Positions 1 through 4,870 are shown, counted from the first letter of the stretch. The stretch is DNA of 8,770 bases from an uncultured Cloacibacillus sp. (GCA_900544635.1 UQVV01000064.1:1-8770), one strand, 5' to 3'. Numbers and translations are program-made. Notes: generated from the letters alone by a model not told the origin.

Positions 1-9
1 CTCCTTTTT
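1..9 (-). promoter_or_regulatory. Ribosome binding site of a gene leaving the left edge
   Basis: Read on the minus strand, the window ends in AAAAAGGAG, a strong Shine-Dalgarno sequence of the type used by the other genes here. It lies downstream of the YvrJ gene on the same strand, so the tiny-gene operon probably continues beyond the edge. The start codon of that gene is outside the window. Confidence 0.5.
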
Positions 10-13
10 GAAA

Positions 14-45
14 GCCGCCGCGGGCTTTCCGCGCTTCGCGGCGGC
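14..45 (-). other. Hairpin between the YvrJ gene and the next gene
   Basis: A perfect 9-bp inverted repeat (GCCGCCGCG at 14-22, CGCGGCGGC at 37-45) with a 14-nt loop follows the YvrJ stop codon. No T-run follows it on the minus strand; the AAAAAGGAG ribosome binding site does. It is therefore more likely an mRNA-stability or attenuating structure than a complete intrinsic terminator. Confidence 0.4.
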
Positions 46-60
46 GCTCTCCCCGCGCCG

Positions 61-216
61 TCATTCATGACGGGCCGAGGTCTTTTCCATTACGGCTCCG
101 AGGTCTGTTACCGCTTTCGTCAGCTCTTCGAGCCGCCTGTCCATCCTGATGAGCAGGTAGGCGGCGACGGCTACTGAGAAGCCGTTCTGTATCATGCTCG
201 CGGTGAGCTCTTCCAT
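61..216 (-). CDS. yvrJ: YvrJ family small protein
   Basis: I translated this 51-aa protein by hand. It begins MEELTASMIQNGFSVAVAAY and continues LLIRMDRRLEELTKAV. This is the standard pattern of the YvrJ family: an acidic start, one short hydrophobic membrane-like segment (about residues 8-23, with the I/V-x-N-G-F-P/S motif), then a charged amphipathic helix (about 24-45). The start is set by AAGGAGAG about 9 nt upstream. The start codon lies only 2 nt after the stop of the 27-codon ORF upstream, so the two are probably translated together. YvrJ proteins have no established function. They recur beside DUF1659 and DUF2922 genes, as here. The membrane segment plus short charged tail is also the shape of small holin-like proteins, but that is only a resemblance. 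Confidence 0.85.
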   Translation of the reverse strand: MEELTASMIQNGFSVAVAAYLLIRMDRRLEELTKAVTDLGAVMEKTSARHE

Positions 217-218
217 CG

Positions 219-302
219 TTATTCTCTCCTTCCGCCGCGCGGGCGCAGCAGTGCCGTGAGCGCTCTGAGCGCCGCGCGCAGCACTTTTATGATTTTGTCC
301 AT
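219..302 (-). CDS. 27-aa cationic amphipathic peptide, hypothetical
   Basis: The ORF reads MDKIIKVLRAALRALTALLR followed by an arginine/glycine-rich tail of seven residues. The first 20 residues would form an amphipathic helix with lysines and arginines on one face and I/V/L/A on the other, and the tail is strongly basic. Its TAA stop is 2 nt before the YvrJ start and its last codons contain the YvrJ ribosome binding site, an arrangement typical of translational coupling. An AAGGAG lies upstream, but about 15 nt from the ATG, longer than usual; the in-frame GTG at codon 7 is another possible start. A good promoter sits 54 bp upstream. I do not recognise the family. It could be a real small membrane-active or leader peptide, or a leader whose translation merely tunes YvrJ. 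Confidence 0.5.
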   Translation of the reverse strand: MDKIIKVLRAALRALTALLRPRGGRRE

Positions 303-355
303 TGTTTTTGCGGGGTTCTCCTTTTTCTGTTTTCGCCGGGGGTTTTGATGGGTAG

Positions 356-384
356 ATTATAGTATATATTTCTCTGATTGAGAA
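356..384 (-). promoter_or_regulatory. Sigma-70-type promoter for the peptide-YvrJ transcript
   Basis: On the minus strand a perfect -10 box TATAAT (356-361) lies 17 bp downstream of TTCTCA (379-384; 4 of 6 matches to TTGACA), in an AT-rich patch unlike the surrounding DNA. It sits after the DUF2922 terminator-like stem and upstream of the 27-codon ORF. The peptide and YvrJ therefore probably have their own transcript. Confidence 0.55.
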
Positions 385-404
385 TACTAAAAGTTTTTAG
401 AATC

Positions 405-425
405 GGGGAGGGAGCGCCCCTCCCC
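405..425 (-). terminator. Terminator-like hairpin after the DUF2922 gene
   Basis: GGGGAGGG at 405-412 pairs with CCCTCCCC at 418-425 across a 5-nt loop, starting 7 bp beyond the DUF2922 stop codon. On the minus strand the following sequence is CGATTCTAAAAACTTTT, so the T-run is displaced and broken. Termination is probably partial. Confidence 0.45.
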
Positions 426-432
426 TGTCTGT

Positions 433-660
433 TTAGGCCGAGGGCGTGAGCGCGATCTCGGTCGAGGTGCGGTCTATGAGCTCCGCGGTCTCGCAGCTTT
501 CGAGGACGACCGCGAAGGGCTGCTGCTCGAGGATGAGATCCACGGCGGCCTGCACCTTCGCCGCGCCTTCGGGCTCCGCGAGGGTCGGGGCCGCGTAGTC
601 CATGCTGACGTAGAAGCTTTTGCCGGTCTCGGTTATGAATTTCAGCTTTACCGTTTTCAT
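433..660 (-). CDS. DUF2922 family small protein
   Basis: This is a 75-aa protein beginning MKTVKLKFITETGKSFYVSM. The pattern (a beta strand with K-x-K-F, then the G-K-S/T-F-x-x-S motif, then an acidic helix and an Ala/Val-rich segment) matches the DUF2922 family, whose function is unknown. I chose the ATG at 660. A GTG at 669 would add three residues but overlaps the AGGAGG ribosome binding site, whereas the ATG has ideal 8-nt spacing. It follows the DUF1659 gene by 48 bp on the same strand with no terminator between them, so the two are probably one transcript. No signal peptide or membrane segment is visible, so a small cytoplasmic protein is expected. Co-occurrence with DUF1659 and YvrJ is the usual context of this family. 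Confidence 0.85.
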   Translation of the reverse strand: MKTVKLKFITETGKSFYVSMDYAAPTLAEPEGAAKVQAAVDLILEQQPFAVVLESCETAELIDRTSTEIALTPSA

Positions 661-708
661 CGTTTTCACCTCCTTTTCAGTCGTTTCCGTTCGTTTCGCC
701 GCGCGGCG

Positions 709-927
709 TTAGGCGCTTTCGAGGAGCTCGGTGTCGTACTTCCTGACTGAAGCGACGGGGTACTCGAGAAGCTCGCCGAGCGCCGAGGCGAGCGCGCTGA
801 GGGTGTCCGCAGTCGCGGCCGCGCCGATGTTGGAGAGGGATACGGTCTTGGTGACGGTCTTGCCCTCTTCCTCGCCGAGCGATATCGTGAGGCGGAGCGA
901 GCTGCTTATGTGCTTGAACTGTGCCAT
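709..927 (-). CDS. DUF1659 family small protein
   Basis: This is a 72-aa protein with an L-R-L-T/S-x-x-x-G motif near residues 11-19, a K-T-V-T-K-T-V-S-L-S-N-I stretch near 23-34, and an A-x-A-D-x-L-S-A-L-A-x-A-L-G segment near 38-51. This is the DUF1659 layout: two beta strands followed by a helix containing conserved D and L residues. The function of the family is unknown. AAAGGAGG precedes the ATG by about 10 nt. It is the first gene of the minus-strand set; upstream on that strand TATTAT (959-964) could be a -10 box, but no good -35 sits at normal spacing. Its leader lies back to back with the promoter region of the PDZ-protein gene. Confidence 0.85.
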   Translation of the reverse strand: MAQFKHISSSLRLTISLGEEEGKTVTKTVSLSNIGAAATADTLSALASALGELLEYPVASVRKYDTELLESA

Positions 928-1021
928 TTCGTCGTCCTCCTTTCTTCGTTTGATGACAATAATAGTGTGATGGAAGCGTAAGTTTTACAAACAGATTTCT
1001 TTTTTTATTTTTGCGGATGCT

Positions 1022-1049
1022 TTGGAACGGCGCGCCGTGATGATAGAAT
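1022..1049 (+). promoter_or_regulatory. Candidate promoter of the PDZ-protein gene, with a palindrome in the spacer
   Basis: TTGGAA (1022-1027; 4 of 6 matches) and TAGAAT (1044-1049; 5 of 6) are separated by 16 bp. The spacer contains most of a perfect 12-bp palindrome, ACGGCGCGCCGT (1027-1038), where a bound regulator would block RNA polymerase. The assignment is moderate because the -35 match is weak. Confidence 0.4.
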
Positions 1050-1083
1050 AAAGCGGTGCAGTACATTGAAAGGAGAGATTCGC

Positions 1084-1953
1084 ATGAAGAAGTTTATCGC
1101 GGCGCTGCTCGCCGTGCTCGTCGCGGCGACCTCCGCCGCGGCCTACCCGCCGCCCCCGCCTCCGAGAAGGTACGGCCCTCCGCCGCCTCCCCCGCCGCCG
1201 CACCATCACCGCCATCCGCACGACTACTGTGACGACGCGGCGATTTTCGGCGGGCTCGCTGTCGGGCTGATGATAGGCGCGCTCGCGAGCAGCCAGCAGG
1301 ACCAAGCCGCGGCGCGCGAGGCGGAGCAGCAGCGCGTCTTTGAACGCGAGGTCGCAGAGGTGCGCGAGGCGGCGCGGAAGCTCGCCGAGGCGCAGAGCGT
1401 GAACGTGACGGAGATTATCTCCAAGCTCGGCCCGGACCACGCGCTCGAGGATCTCGACAATTACTGGCAGGCGCACGGGCAGCCGACGCTGCAGGACGTG
1501 AACAGGCCGCCGCGCACGCTGAAGATTGCGGGATTTTCGCAGAATATGAGGCTGCTTTACGACATCGACCGCGAGCGCAGCACGGTGACGGTCACGGTGA
1601 GCGCGCCGGAGTACAACGTCTCCGAGAGCCGCACGATGCCCTACGTCTACACGCCGCCTGTGGCGCGGCCCTCCGGCGGCGGCGTTGAGAAGCTGCTGGG
1701 CTTCACGGTATCGGACGATTCGCGCAGCCGCGAGGGCTTCCTCGTGGTCACCTCCGTCGTCCCCTCGACGGTCGCGGCCTACGCGGGAGTGAAGAGCGGC
1801 TCCGTGCTCTGCGCCGTGGACGGCAACAGCACGGCGAACGTGAGCGCCGCGCAGATGGAGGCCTATGTCGGAGGCCGCGCGGCCGCGGGCGCGGCGGTGA
1901 AGCTGACGCTCGCCGACGGCGGCGCGCGCCGCACGCTGGAGCTGAGGCCGTAA
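1084..1953 (+). CDS. Exported Pro/His-rich protein with C-terminal PDZ domain
   Basis: This is a 289-aa protein. Residues 1-20 (MKKFIAALLAVLVAATSAAA) are a clear signal peptide with an Ala-rich cleavage region. Residues 22-39 are two polyproline runs, followed by a histidine-rich cluster (about 40-46) and DYCDD. Residues 53-69 form a glycine-spaced hydrophobic stretch resembling a membrane or glycine-zipper segment. Residues 72-105 are Glu/Ala/Arg-rich and likely helical or coiled-coil. Residues about 205-289 form a PDZ fold, with GFTVSD, a carboxylate-loop-like segment, SVVPSTVAAYAGVKSGSVLCAVDG, and a closing strand. No protease catalytic domain is present, so it is probably a non-enzymatic envelope PDZ protein; its partner is unknown. 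The ATG at 1084 has AAAGGAGAG at ideal spacing; a TTG at 1066 would place that site inside the gene. A strong terminator follows, so the gene is probably monocistronic. Confidence 0.8.
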   Translation: MKKFIAALLAVLVAATSAAAYPPPPPPRRYGPPPPPPPPHHHRHPHDYCDDAAIFGGLAVGLMIGALASSQQDQAAAREAEQQRVFEREVAEVREAARKLAEAQSVNVTEIISKLGPDHALEDLDNYWQAHGQPTLQDVNRPPRTLKIAGFSQNMRLLYDIDRERSTVTVTVSAPEYNVSESRTMPYVYTPPVARPSGGGVEKLLGFTVSDDSRSREGFLVVTSVVPSTVAAYAGVKSGSVLCAVDGNSTANVSAAQMEAYVGGRAAAGAAVKLTLADGGARRTLELRP

Positions 1954-2015
1954 GAAGAATCCGGCAAACTGACGAGCAGGCCGCCGCCCCGAGGATACGC
2001 GGGCGGCGGTTTTTG
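1931..2015 (+). repeat. Imperfect direct repeat, copy 1: end of the PDZ gene plus terminator
   Basis: The last codons of the PDZ gene, its stop and the terminator stem recur at 2823-2906. The first 24 bases (1931-1954) are identical to 2823-2846. The rest aligns with small gaps through CCGGCAAAC and the GCCGCCGCCCCGAG terminator arm. The two copies bracket the Phd-PIN toxin-antitoxin pair. Confidence 0.85.
1981..2014 (+). terminator. Intrinsic terminator of the PDZ-protein gene
   Basis: CCGCCGCCC (1981-1989) pairs perfectly with GGGCGGCGG (2001-2009) over an 11-nt loop and is followed directly by TTTTT (2010-2014). It begins 27 bp after the stop codon. Confidence 0.9.
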
Positions 2016-2077
2016 TGTTCGCGTTGTTTGCTGCTATGAGTCAAATTTCTTCAGCGCACAAAAGCATTATCATATAT

Positions 2078-2127
2078 GTACGATGTTTTTTATAAATCGC
2101 ACAATTATGTTATAATTATCGTACGAT
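2078..2127 (+). promoter_or_regulatory. Promoter and likely operator of the Phd-PIN module
   Basis: A perfect TATAAT (2111-2116) is preceded at 16 bp by TTTATA (2089-2094; 4 of 6 matches). The sequence GTACGAT occurs twice, at 2078-2084 upstream of the -35 and at 2121-2127, where it is half of the palindrome ATCGTACGAT (2118-2127) just after the -10. Phd/YefM antitoxins usually repress their own operon through such palindromes around the promoter, so this is the expected autoregulatory site. The binding itself is inferred. Confidence 0.55.
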
Positions 2128-2143
2128 TAAAGGAGGGGATACC

Positions 2144-2359
2144 ATGTCCATAACTGCAACGGAATTGAAAGCAAATCTTGGGAAGTATCTTCAAATGGCC
2201 GAAACGGAAGATATTTATATAACGCGCAACGGCAAAATGGTAGCGCGGCTTACAGCGCCATACAAGAACAAAAGAGAAATCGCGGAATCGCTTTTCGGCA
2301 TAATTCCAGCCGACATAACGCTTGAAGAAGCACGAGAAGAAAGATTGAGCAGAATATAA
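2144..2359 (+). CDS. Phd/YefM family antitoxin
   Basis: This 71-aa protein begins MSITATELKANLGKYLQMAE. It has the classic Phd/YefM N-terminal DNA-binding fold: T-A-x-E-L-K-A-N-L-G-K-Y-L near residues 4-16, then E-D-I-Y-I-T-R-N-G-K-M-V-A-R-L near 22-36. The C-terminal half (about 45-71), acidic and rich in Glu and Arg, is the expected toxin-neutralising region, disordered until it binds the toxin. AAAGGAGG precedes the ATG at good spacing. One base separates its stop from the toxin start, so the pair is translated together. It is expected to neutralise the PIN toxin and, with it, repress the palindrome upstream. It is visibly less GC-rich than the flanking genes, consistent with horizontal acquisition. 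Confidence 0.9.
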   Translation: MSITATELKANLGKYLQMAETEDIYITRNGKMVARLTAPYKNKREIAESLFGIIPADITLEEAREERLSRI

Positions 2360-2360
2360 T

Positions 2361-2774
2361 ATGCGGGCTTTAATAGATACATGCATAGTTATTGATGCCT
2401 TGCAGAACCGTAGTCCGTTCGCAAACGATGCGCGGGCAATATTTTACGCCGCGGCTGACAATCGTTTTGACGGGTATGTGACAGCTAAGTCAACAGCTGA
2501 TATCTACTACCTTATGCATAGATATACACACAGCGACAAAGAAACAAGAGACGTGCTAAGACGTCTCGGTTCGCTTTTCGAGTTTCTTGACACTTCAGCG
2601 GCTGACTGTATCAATGCTATCGACTCCAACATAAGGGATTATGAGGATGCAATAATGTCGGAAAGCGCGGAGAGGTCAGGTATGGACTGCATCGTTACGC
2701 GCAACACCGCAGATTACCTTTTCTCTAAAGTCGCGGTATACACCCCGCAGGAATTTCTTGCAATGTTCGATTGA
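2361..2774 (+). CDS. PIN-domain ribonuclease toxin (VapC-like)
   Basis: This is a 137-aa protein, a normal length for a single PIN domain. It begins MRALIDTCIVIDAL, with the first metal-binding aspartate at D6 and D12 in the I-D-T/x-x-x-x-I-D motif. Other acidic candidates for the active site are D47, D93/D96 in the R-D-Y-E-D-A-I segment, and D118 in I-V-T-R-N-T-A-D-Y, the usual C-terminal PIN motif. PIN toxins are Mg2+-dependent RNases that cut tRNA or other RNA and stop translation. The reading frame is complete and all expected motifs are present, so it looks functional. Pairing with a Phd-type rather than VapB-type antitoxin is common for PIN toxins. It ends 48 bp before the second copy of the PDZ-gene-end repeat. 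The RNA target cannot be read from the sequence. Confidence 0.88.
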   Translation: MRALIDTCIVIDALQNRSPFANDARAIFYAAADNRFDGYVTAKSTADIYYLMHRYTHSDKETRDVLRRLGSLFEFLDTSAADCINAIDSNIRDYEDAIMSESAERSGMDCIVTRNTADYLFSKVAVYTPQEFLAMFD

Positions 2775-2822
2775 TGGAAGGTGTTTTAGCCTCCGTTTCT
2801 GCACGCATTACTCCGCCGCACT

Positions 2823-2906
2823 GCACGCTGGAGCTGAGGCCGTAAGGATAAAATCCGGCAAACGGACGAACGCAGGCCGCCGCCCCGAGATACGGGCGGC
2901 AGCTTT
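2823..2906 (+). repeat. Imperfect direct repeat, copy 2: decayed PDZ gene end and terminator
   Basis: This segment repeats 1931-2015, with 24 identical bases at 2823-2846. The coding remnant ends in the same codons (T-L-E-L-R-P-stop), but the upstream frame is not PDZ-like, so it is non-coding debris. The retained stem (GCCGCCC at 2879-2885 with GGGCGGC at 2894-2900) is followed by AGCTTTG. It may still terminate the toxin transcript, less efficiently than copy 1. Confidence 0.8.
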
Positions 2907-2931
2907 GTTGCTGCGCTTATCGCGGCATATT

Positions 2932-2966
2932 TGCTTGCGTATGCTTGCGTTTACAATATAATTATA
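2932..2966 (+). promoter_or_regulatory. Promoter and candidate operator of the DinJ-RelE module
   Basis: TATAAT (2957-2962) is part of a perfect AT palindrome TATAATTATA (2957-2966). At 16 bp upstream lies TTGCGT (2935-2940; 3 of 6 matches). The 9-mer TGCTTGCGT is repeated in tandem at 2932-2940 and 2942-2950, one base apart, so the copies are 10 bp (about one helical turn) apart. Either element could be the site for the ribbon-helix-helix antitoxin; this is an inference. Confidence 0.45.
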
Positions 2967-2985
2967 AAAAAGGAGAGTGAACGAT

Positions 2986-3291
2986 ATGGCTAACACTACG
3001 GCGGTCTACGCGCGCATCGACACGAAACTGAAGGAAAACGCGGAGGATATTCTCGCGCAGCTCGGGATTTCGCCTTCGAGCGCAATACAGATGTTTTACA
3101 GCAAAATTGTGCTGACGCGCGGAATGCCCTTCGAGCTGCGCCTGCCGTACCCCAAGCCGACGGCGATAGGCGGCATGACGCGCGAGGAGCTCGACGCGGA
3201 GCTGGAGAAGGGCTGGGAATCGATGCAGAACGAAAGGCTCTATTCTGCCGAAGAGGTGGATAAAGAGTTAGCGGAGGAATTTGGAATATGA
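2986..3291 (+). CDS. RelB/DinJ family antitoxin
   Basis: This 101-aa protein begins MANTTAVYARIDTKLKENAE. That is the DinJ/RelB pattern: an N-terminal ribbon-helix-helix with a V-x-x-R-I-D strand, then A-E-x-I-L-x-Q-L-G-I-S-P-S-S-A-I-Q-M-F-Y (about residues 19-38), then L-T-R-G-M-P-F-E-L-R-L-P (about 43-54), which closes the dimer region. The C-terminal part (about 64-101) is acidic and would wrap the toxin. I chose the ATG at 2986, about 9 nt after AAAGGAGAG; a GTG at 2977 overlaps that site. The stop overlaps the toxin start by 4 nt (ATGA at 3288-3291), the usual tight coupling. Because the toxin gene is broken by an insertion sequence, this antitoxin is now probably an orphan that may still repress its own promoter. 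Confidence 0.9.
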   Translation: MANTTAVYARIDTKLKENAEDILAQLGISPSSAIQMFYSKIVLTRGMPFELRLPYPKPTAIGGMTREELDAELEKGWESMQNERLYSAEEVDKELAEEFGI

Positions 3292-3405
3292 CGGCAGACA
3301 AATACTGCGTTCGCTATTCCACACAAGCGAAAAAAGACCTCAAAGCAATTTTTTCTTACATTGCATATTCACTTGAAGCGCGGCAGACGGCGGACCGTCA
3401 GGCGG

Positions 3406-3428
3406 GCAGGATAAGGGACGCCGTCCGC
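3406..3428. repeat. 23-bp target-site duplication, left copy
   Basis: These 23 bases are identical to 4554-4576 and lie directly outside the IS left end. They fall within the toxin coding sequence (codons for G-R-I-R-D-A-V-R). Confidence 0.93.
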
Positions 3429-3455
3429 TGTAGGTTTGTCAAACATCTGTTACAG
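3429..3455 (+). repeat. IS left terminal inverted repeat
   Basis: This 27-bp repeat is the reverse complement of 4527-4553 at 22 of 27 positions. The outer nine bases (TGTAGGTTT) and the inner ACAG are perfectly conserved. It contains the end of the transposase coding sequence. Confidence 0.88.
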
Positions 3456-4376
3456 CGAGCCTAAAGCGGAAGTCATGACTTCCCGAGGAGACTTCCATCC
3501 GAGAGGCCTCATCGGGAAGTTGTTGTATCTGCGGTTATGGAGTGCCAGCTGTACAGCAAAATCTTTCAATGAATAGAACTTATGCGACGCGTAGAAGTAT
3601 TCGTTGTCTTTCCTGTGTGACCTTTCCACCTTTCCGTTATGACGCGGCGTGTACGGCTTTATCAGCTTGTGCCTTATCCCATAGCGCACTAAGTATCTTT
3701 CAAAGAGCGTAGGCTTGCCCTTCTCAGAGGTAAAACGGTTGGTGAATTCCGAACCGTTGTCCGTCTGGACGCATTCCACACGGAATTTAAAGAATCTCAG
3801 CATATGTGTCAGGAATACAGTCGAGCTGTACGTGCTGTGCTCTTCAAACGCTTCGACATAGCGGAAACGGCTGTACTCGTCTATCGCAGTATATTGATAG
3901 AACTGTTTCCCCTCCGCTTCTCCAACATGGCATACCTTCGGCACGAACTTAACGTCCACCTGTACACGCTGCCCTGGGTACTGCATCTGCTCGTAGGGCT
4001 TGGGAACGTATTTAGGGTTAGTCAGAGGAATGCGTACGGCTCCGATACGCTTCATCACCCTATAGAGAGCTGAAATGCTTCTGGCGTAGCCCCTTTCTCT
4101 CAGTTTGACCCACAAGACGACGAGCCCTGTGTTCTTGTTATGCTGCAGCATATTCCGTATAAGCAAGAGCTCTGCCGGAGAATGTTCATTCGGATGATGG
4201 TGAGGACGCCTCGACTTGTCACGAAGGGACTCGAGAGAACCGTCGTAACGTTTCATCCACCTGTAAACATACTGCCTGTTCGTTGCGTACCGTGCAGCGG
4301 CTCTGGTGACGCCGTACTTTATCGCGTACTTGATAAGAGATTGCCTGTAACGTTCTTTTTGTGATATCTTACTCAT
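3450..4376 (-). CDS. IS481-like family transposase
   Basis: This is a 308-aa protein that cuts and joins the ends of the element. Residues about 10-60 form a helix-turn-helix (Y-G-V-T-R-A-A-A-R-Y-A-T-N-R-Q-Y-V-Y-R-W-M-K-R-Y-D-G-S-L-E-S-L). A second helical segment (about 66-112) contains the R-S-I-S-A-L-Y-R-V-M-K-R-I-G motif. The integrase-type catalytic core spans about 130-300: D141 in V-Q-V-D-V-K, D206 in Q-T-D-N-G-S-E-F, and E251 in N-G-K-V-E-R-S-H. That is an intact DDE triad, and P-Y-T-P-R-H-N-G-K-V-E-R is characteristic of IS481/IS3-type cores. An AAGGA lies about 12 nt before the ATG. There is no frameshift, so no ribosomal slippage is needed. Its own promoter is not clear, and being antisense to the host toxin gene it is unlikely to be transcribed from the toxin-antitoxin promoter. 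Confidence 0.93.
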   Translation of the reverse strand: MSKISQKERYRQSLIKYAIKYGVTRAAARYATNRQYVYRWMKRYDGSLESLRDKSRRPHHHPNEHSPAELLLIRNMLQHNKNTGLVVLWVKLRERGYARSISALYRVMKRIGAVRIPLTNPKYVPKPYEQMQYPGQRVQVDVKFVPKVCHVGEAEGKQFYQYTAIDEYSRFRYVEAFEEHSTYSSTVFLTHMLRFFKFRVECVQTDNGSEFTNRFTSEKGKPTLFERYLVRYGIRHKLIKPYTPRHNGKVERSHRKDNEYFYASHKFYSLKDFAVQLALHNRRYNNFPMRPLGWKSPREVMTSALGSL

Positions 4377-4526
4377 GCGGGGAACCGTCCTTCTGTTAGT
4401 GGATTTGTGGTGAAATTACTTTACAGCATGGACAGGCTTCCCGCTTTTGTTTTGTGTTTTCTGGCGTGTTCACATTAACTGATATCTTACATATATTGTG
4501 TCTTGTAGACTTCTCCTCTCTACTCT

Positions 4527-4553
4527 CTGTCACATATGTATGGTAAACCTACA
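4527..4553 (-). repeat. IS right terminal inverted repeat
   Basis: This partner of 3429-3455 has five mismatches in 27 bp. Read inward it starts TGTAGGTTTACC. Confidence 0.88.
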
Positions 4554-4576
4554 GCAGGATAAGGGACGCCGTCCGC
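4554..4576. repeat. 23-bp target-site duplication, right copy
   Basis: This segment is identical over all 23 bases to 3406-3428 and resumes the toxin reading frame directly after the IS. Confidence 0.93.
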
Positions 4577-4799
4577 GCGCTTGATTTTTTGCCGGAGAGG
4601 CACCCCGTCGTCGATTGGGAACCGTGGCATTCGAGAATGATTCGCAGATTGTCGGTAAATAATTACGTCGTTTACTACCGTGTCGAGCCAGAACAAAGCA
4701 TCGTCAAAATCATGCGTATCGTTTACGGCGGAAGAGACGTCAAAAACATAACCGTCACGGAAGAGCAGTAATTTATCGCTTCTCGGGCTTCTGCGCCCC

Positions 4800-4840
4800 G
4801 CAGCCGCGCGCTTTACTCCGCCGCGGCGCTGCTTTACAAT
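4800..4840 (+). terminator. Hairpin after the toxin gene, overlapping a candidate promoter
   Basis: GCAGCCGCG (4800-4808) pairs with CGCGG-CTGC (4822-4832, with a 2-nt bulge), followed by TTTACAATTT. This could end the toxin-antitoxin transcript. The same stretch holds TTTACT (4812-4817) and TACAAT (4835-4840), 17 bp apart with 4 and 5 of 6 consensus matches. These would be the promoter of the phosphoesterase operon, so the two roles may be mutually exclusive. Confidence 0.4.
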
Positions 4841-4870
4841 TTAACTAAATAAAAAACCGGAGGAATCACG

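Larger units (their letters stand above)
3429..4553 (-). mobile_element. Complete IS481-like insertion sequence, 1125 bp
   Basis: The element begins TGTAGGTTTGTC and ends GGTAAACCTACA, giving TGT...ACA ends. It has one transposase gene on the minus strand, occupying most of its length. The transposase stop codon (3450-3452) lies inside the left terminal repeat. About 177 bp of AT-richer, non-coding sequence separates the transposase start from the right end. Both ends, the duplication and an open transposase frame are intact, so it could be active. IS481 members have TGT ends but usually shorter duplications; the long duplication recalls the related IS1202 group. Confidence 0.93.
3288..4771 (+). 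pseudogene. RelE/ParE family toxin interrupted by an insertion sequence
   Basis: The 5' part (3288-3428) encodes 47 residues starting MTADKYCVRYSTQAKKDLKA. The 3' part (4577-4771) encodes the last 64 residues, starting ALDFLPERHP and ending with K-I-M-R-I-V-Y-G-G-R-D-V-K-N-I. Removing the IS and one copy of the 23-bp target duplication restores one unbroken 111-aa frame, a normal RelE/ParE length, so the insertion is probably recent. As it stands, translation enters the IS, adds 11 foreign residues and stops at 3462-3464, giving a 58-aa protein. That protein lacks the C-terminal strands and basic residues these toxins need. A TTG at 4589 could start the tail, but nothing suggests it is used. 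The toxin is therefore expected to be dead; whether it was RelE- or ParE-like in target is not decidable here. Confidence 0.92.

Noticed and set aside
1155..1215. Simple GC-rich repeat (CCG/CCC runs) as a possible tandem repeat locus
   Set aside because: It encodes the in-frame polyproline and histidine region of the exported protein and has no regular repeat unit.
985..1476. Long minus-strand ORF (163 codons) opposite the PDZ-protein gene
   Set aside because: It is the antisense shadow of a gene with signal peptide, PDZ domain and ribosome binding site; its own product is Arg-rich low-complexity sequence with no such site.
2758..2961. Possible 67-codon gene between the two toxin-antitoxin modules
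   Set aside because: It runs over the decayed copy of the PDZ gene end and its terminator in a different frame, and has no ribosome binding site or recognisable motif.
4589..4771. Separate small gene after the insertion sequence
   Set aside because: It starts with an internal TTG and is the C-terminal part of the interrupted RelE/ParE toxin, continuous with the 5' part once the IS is removed.
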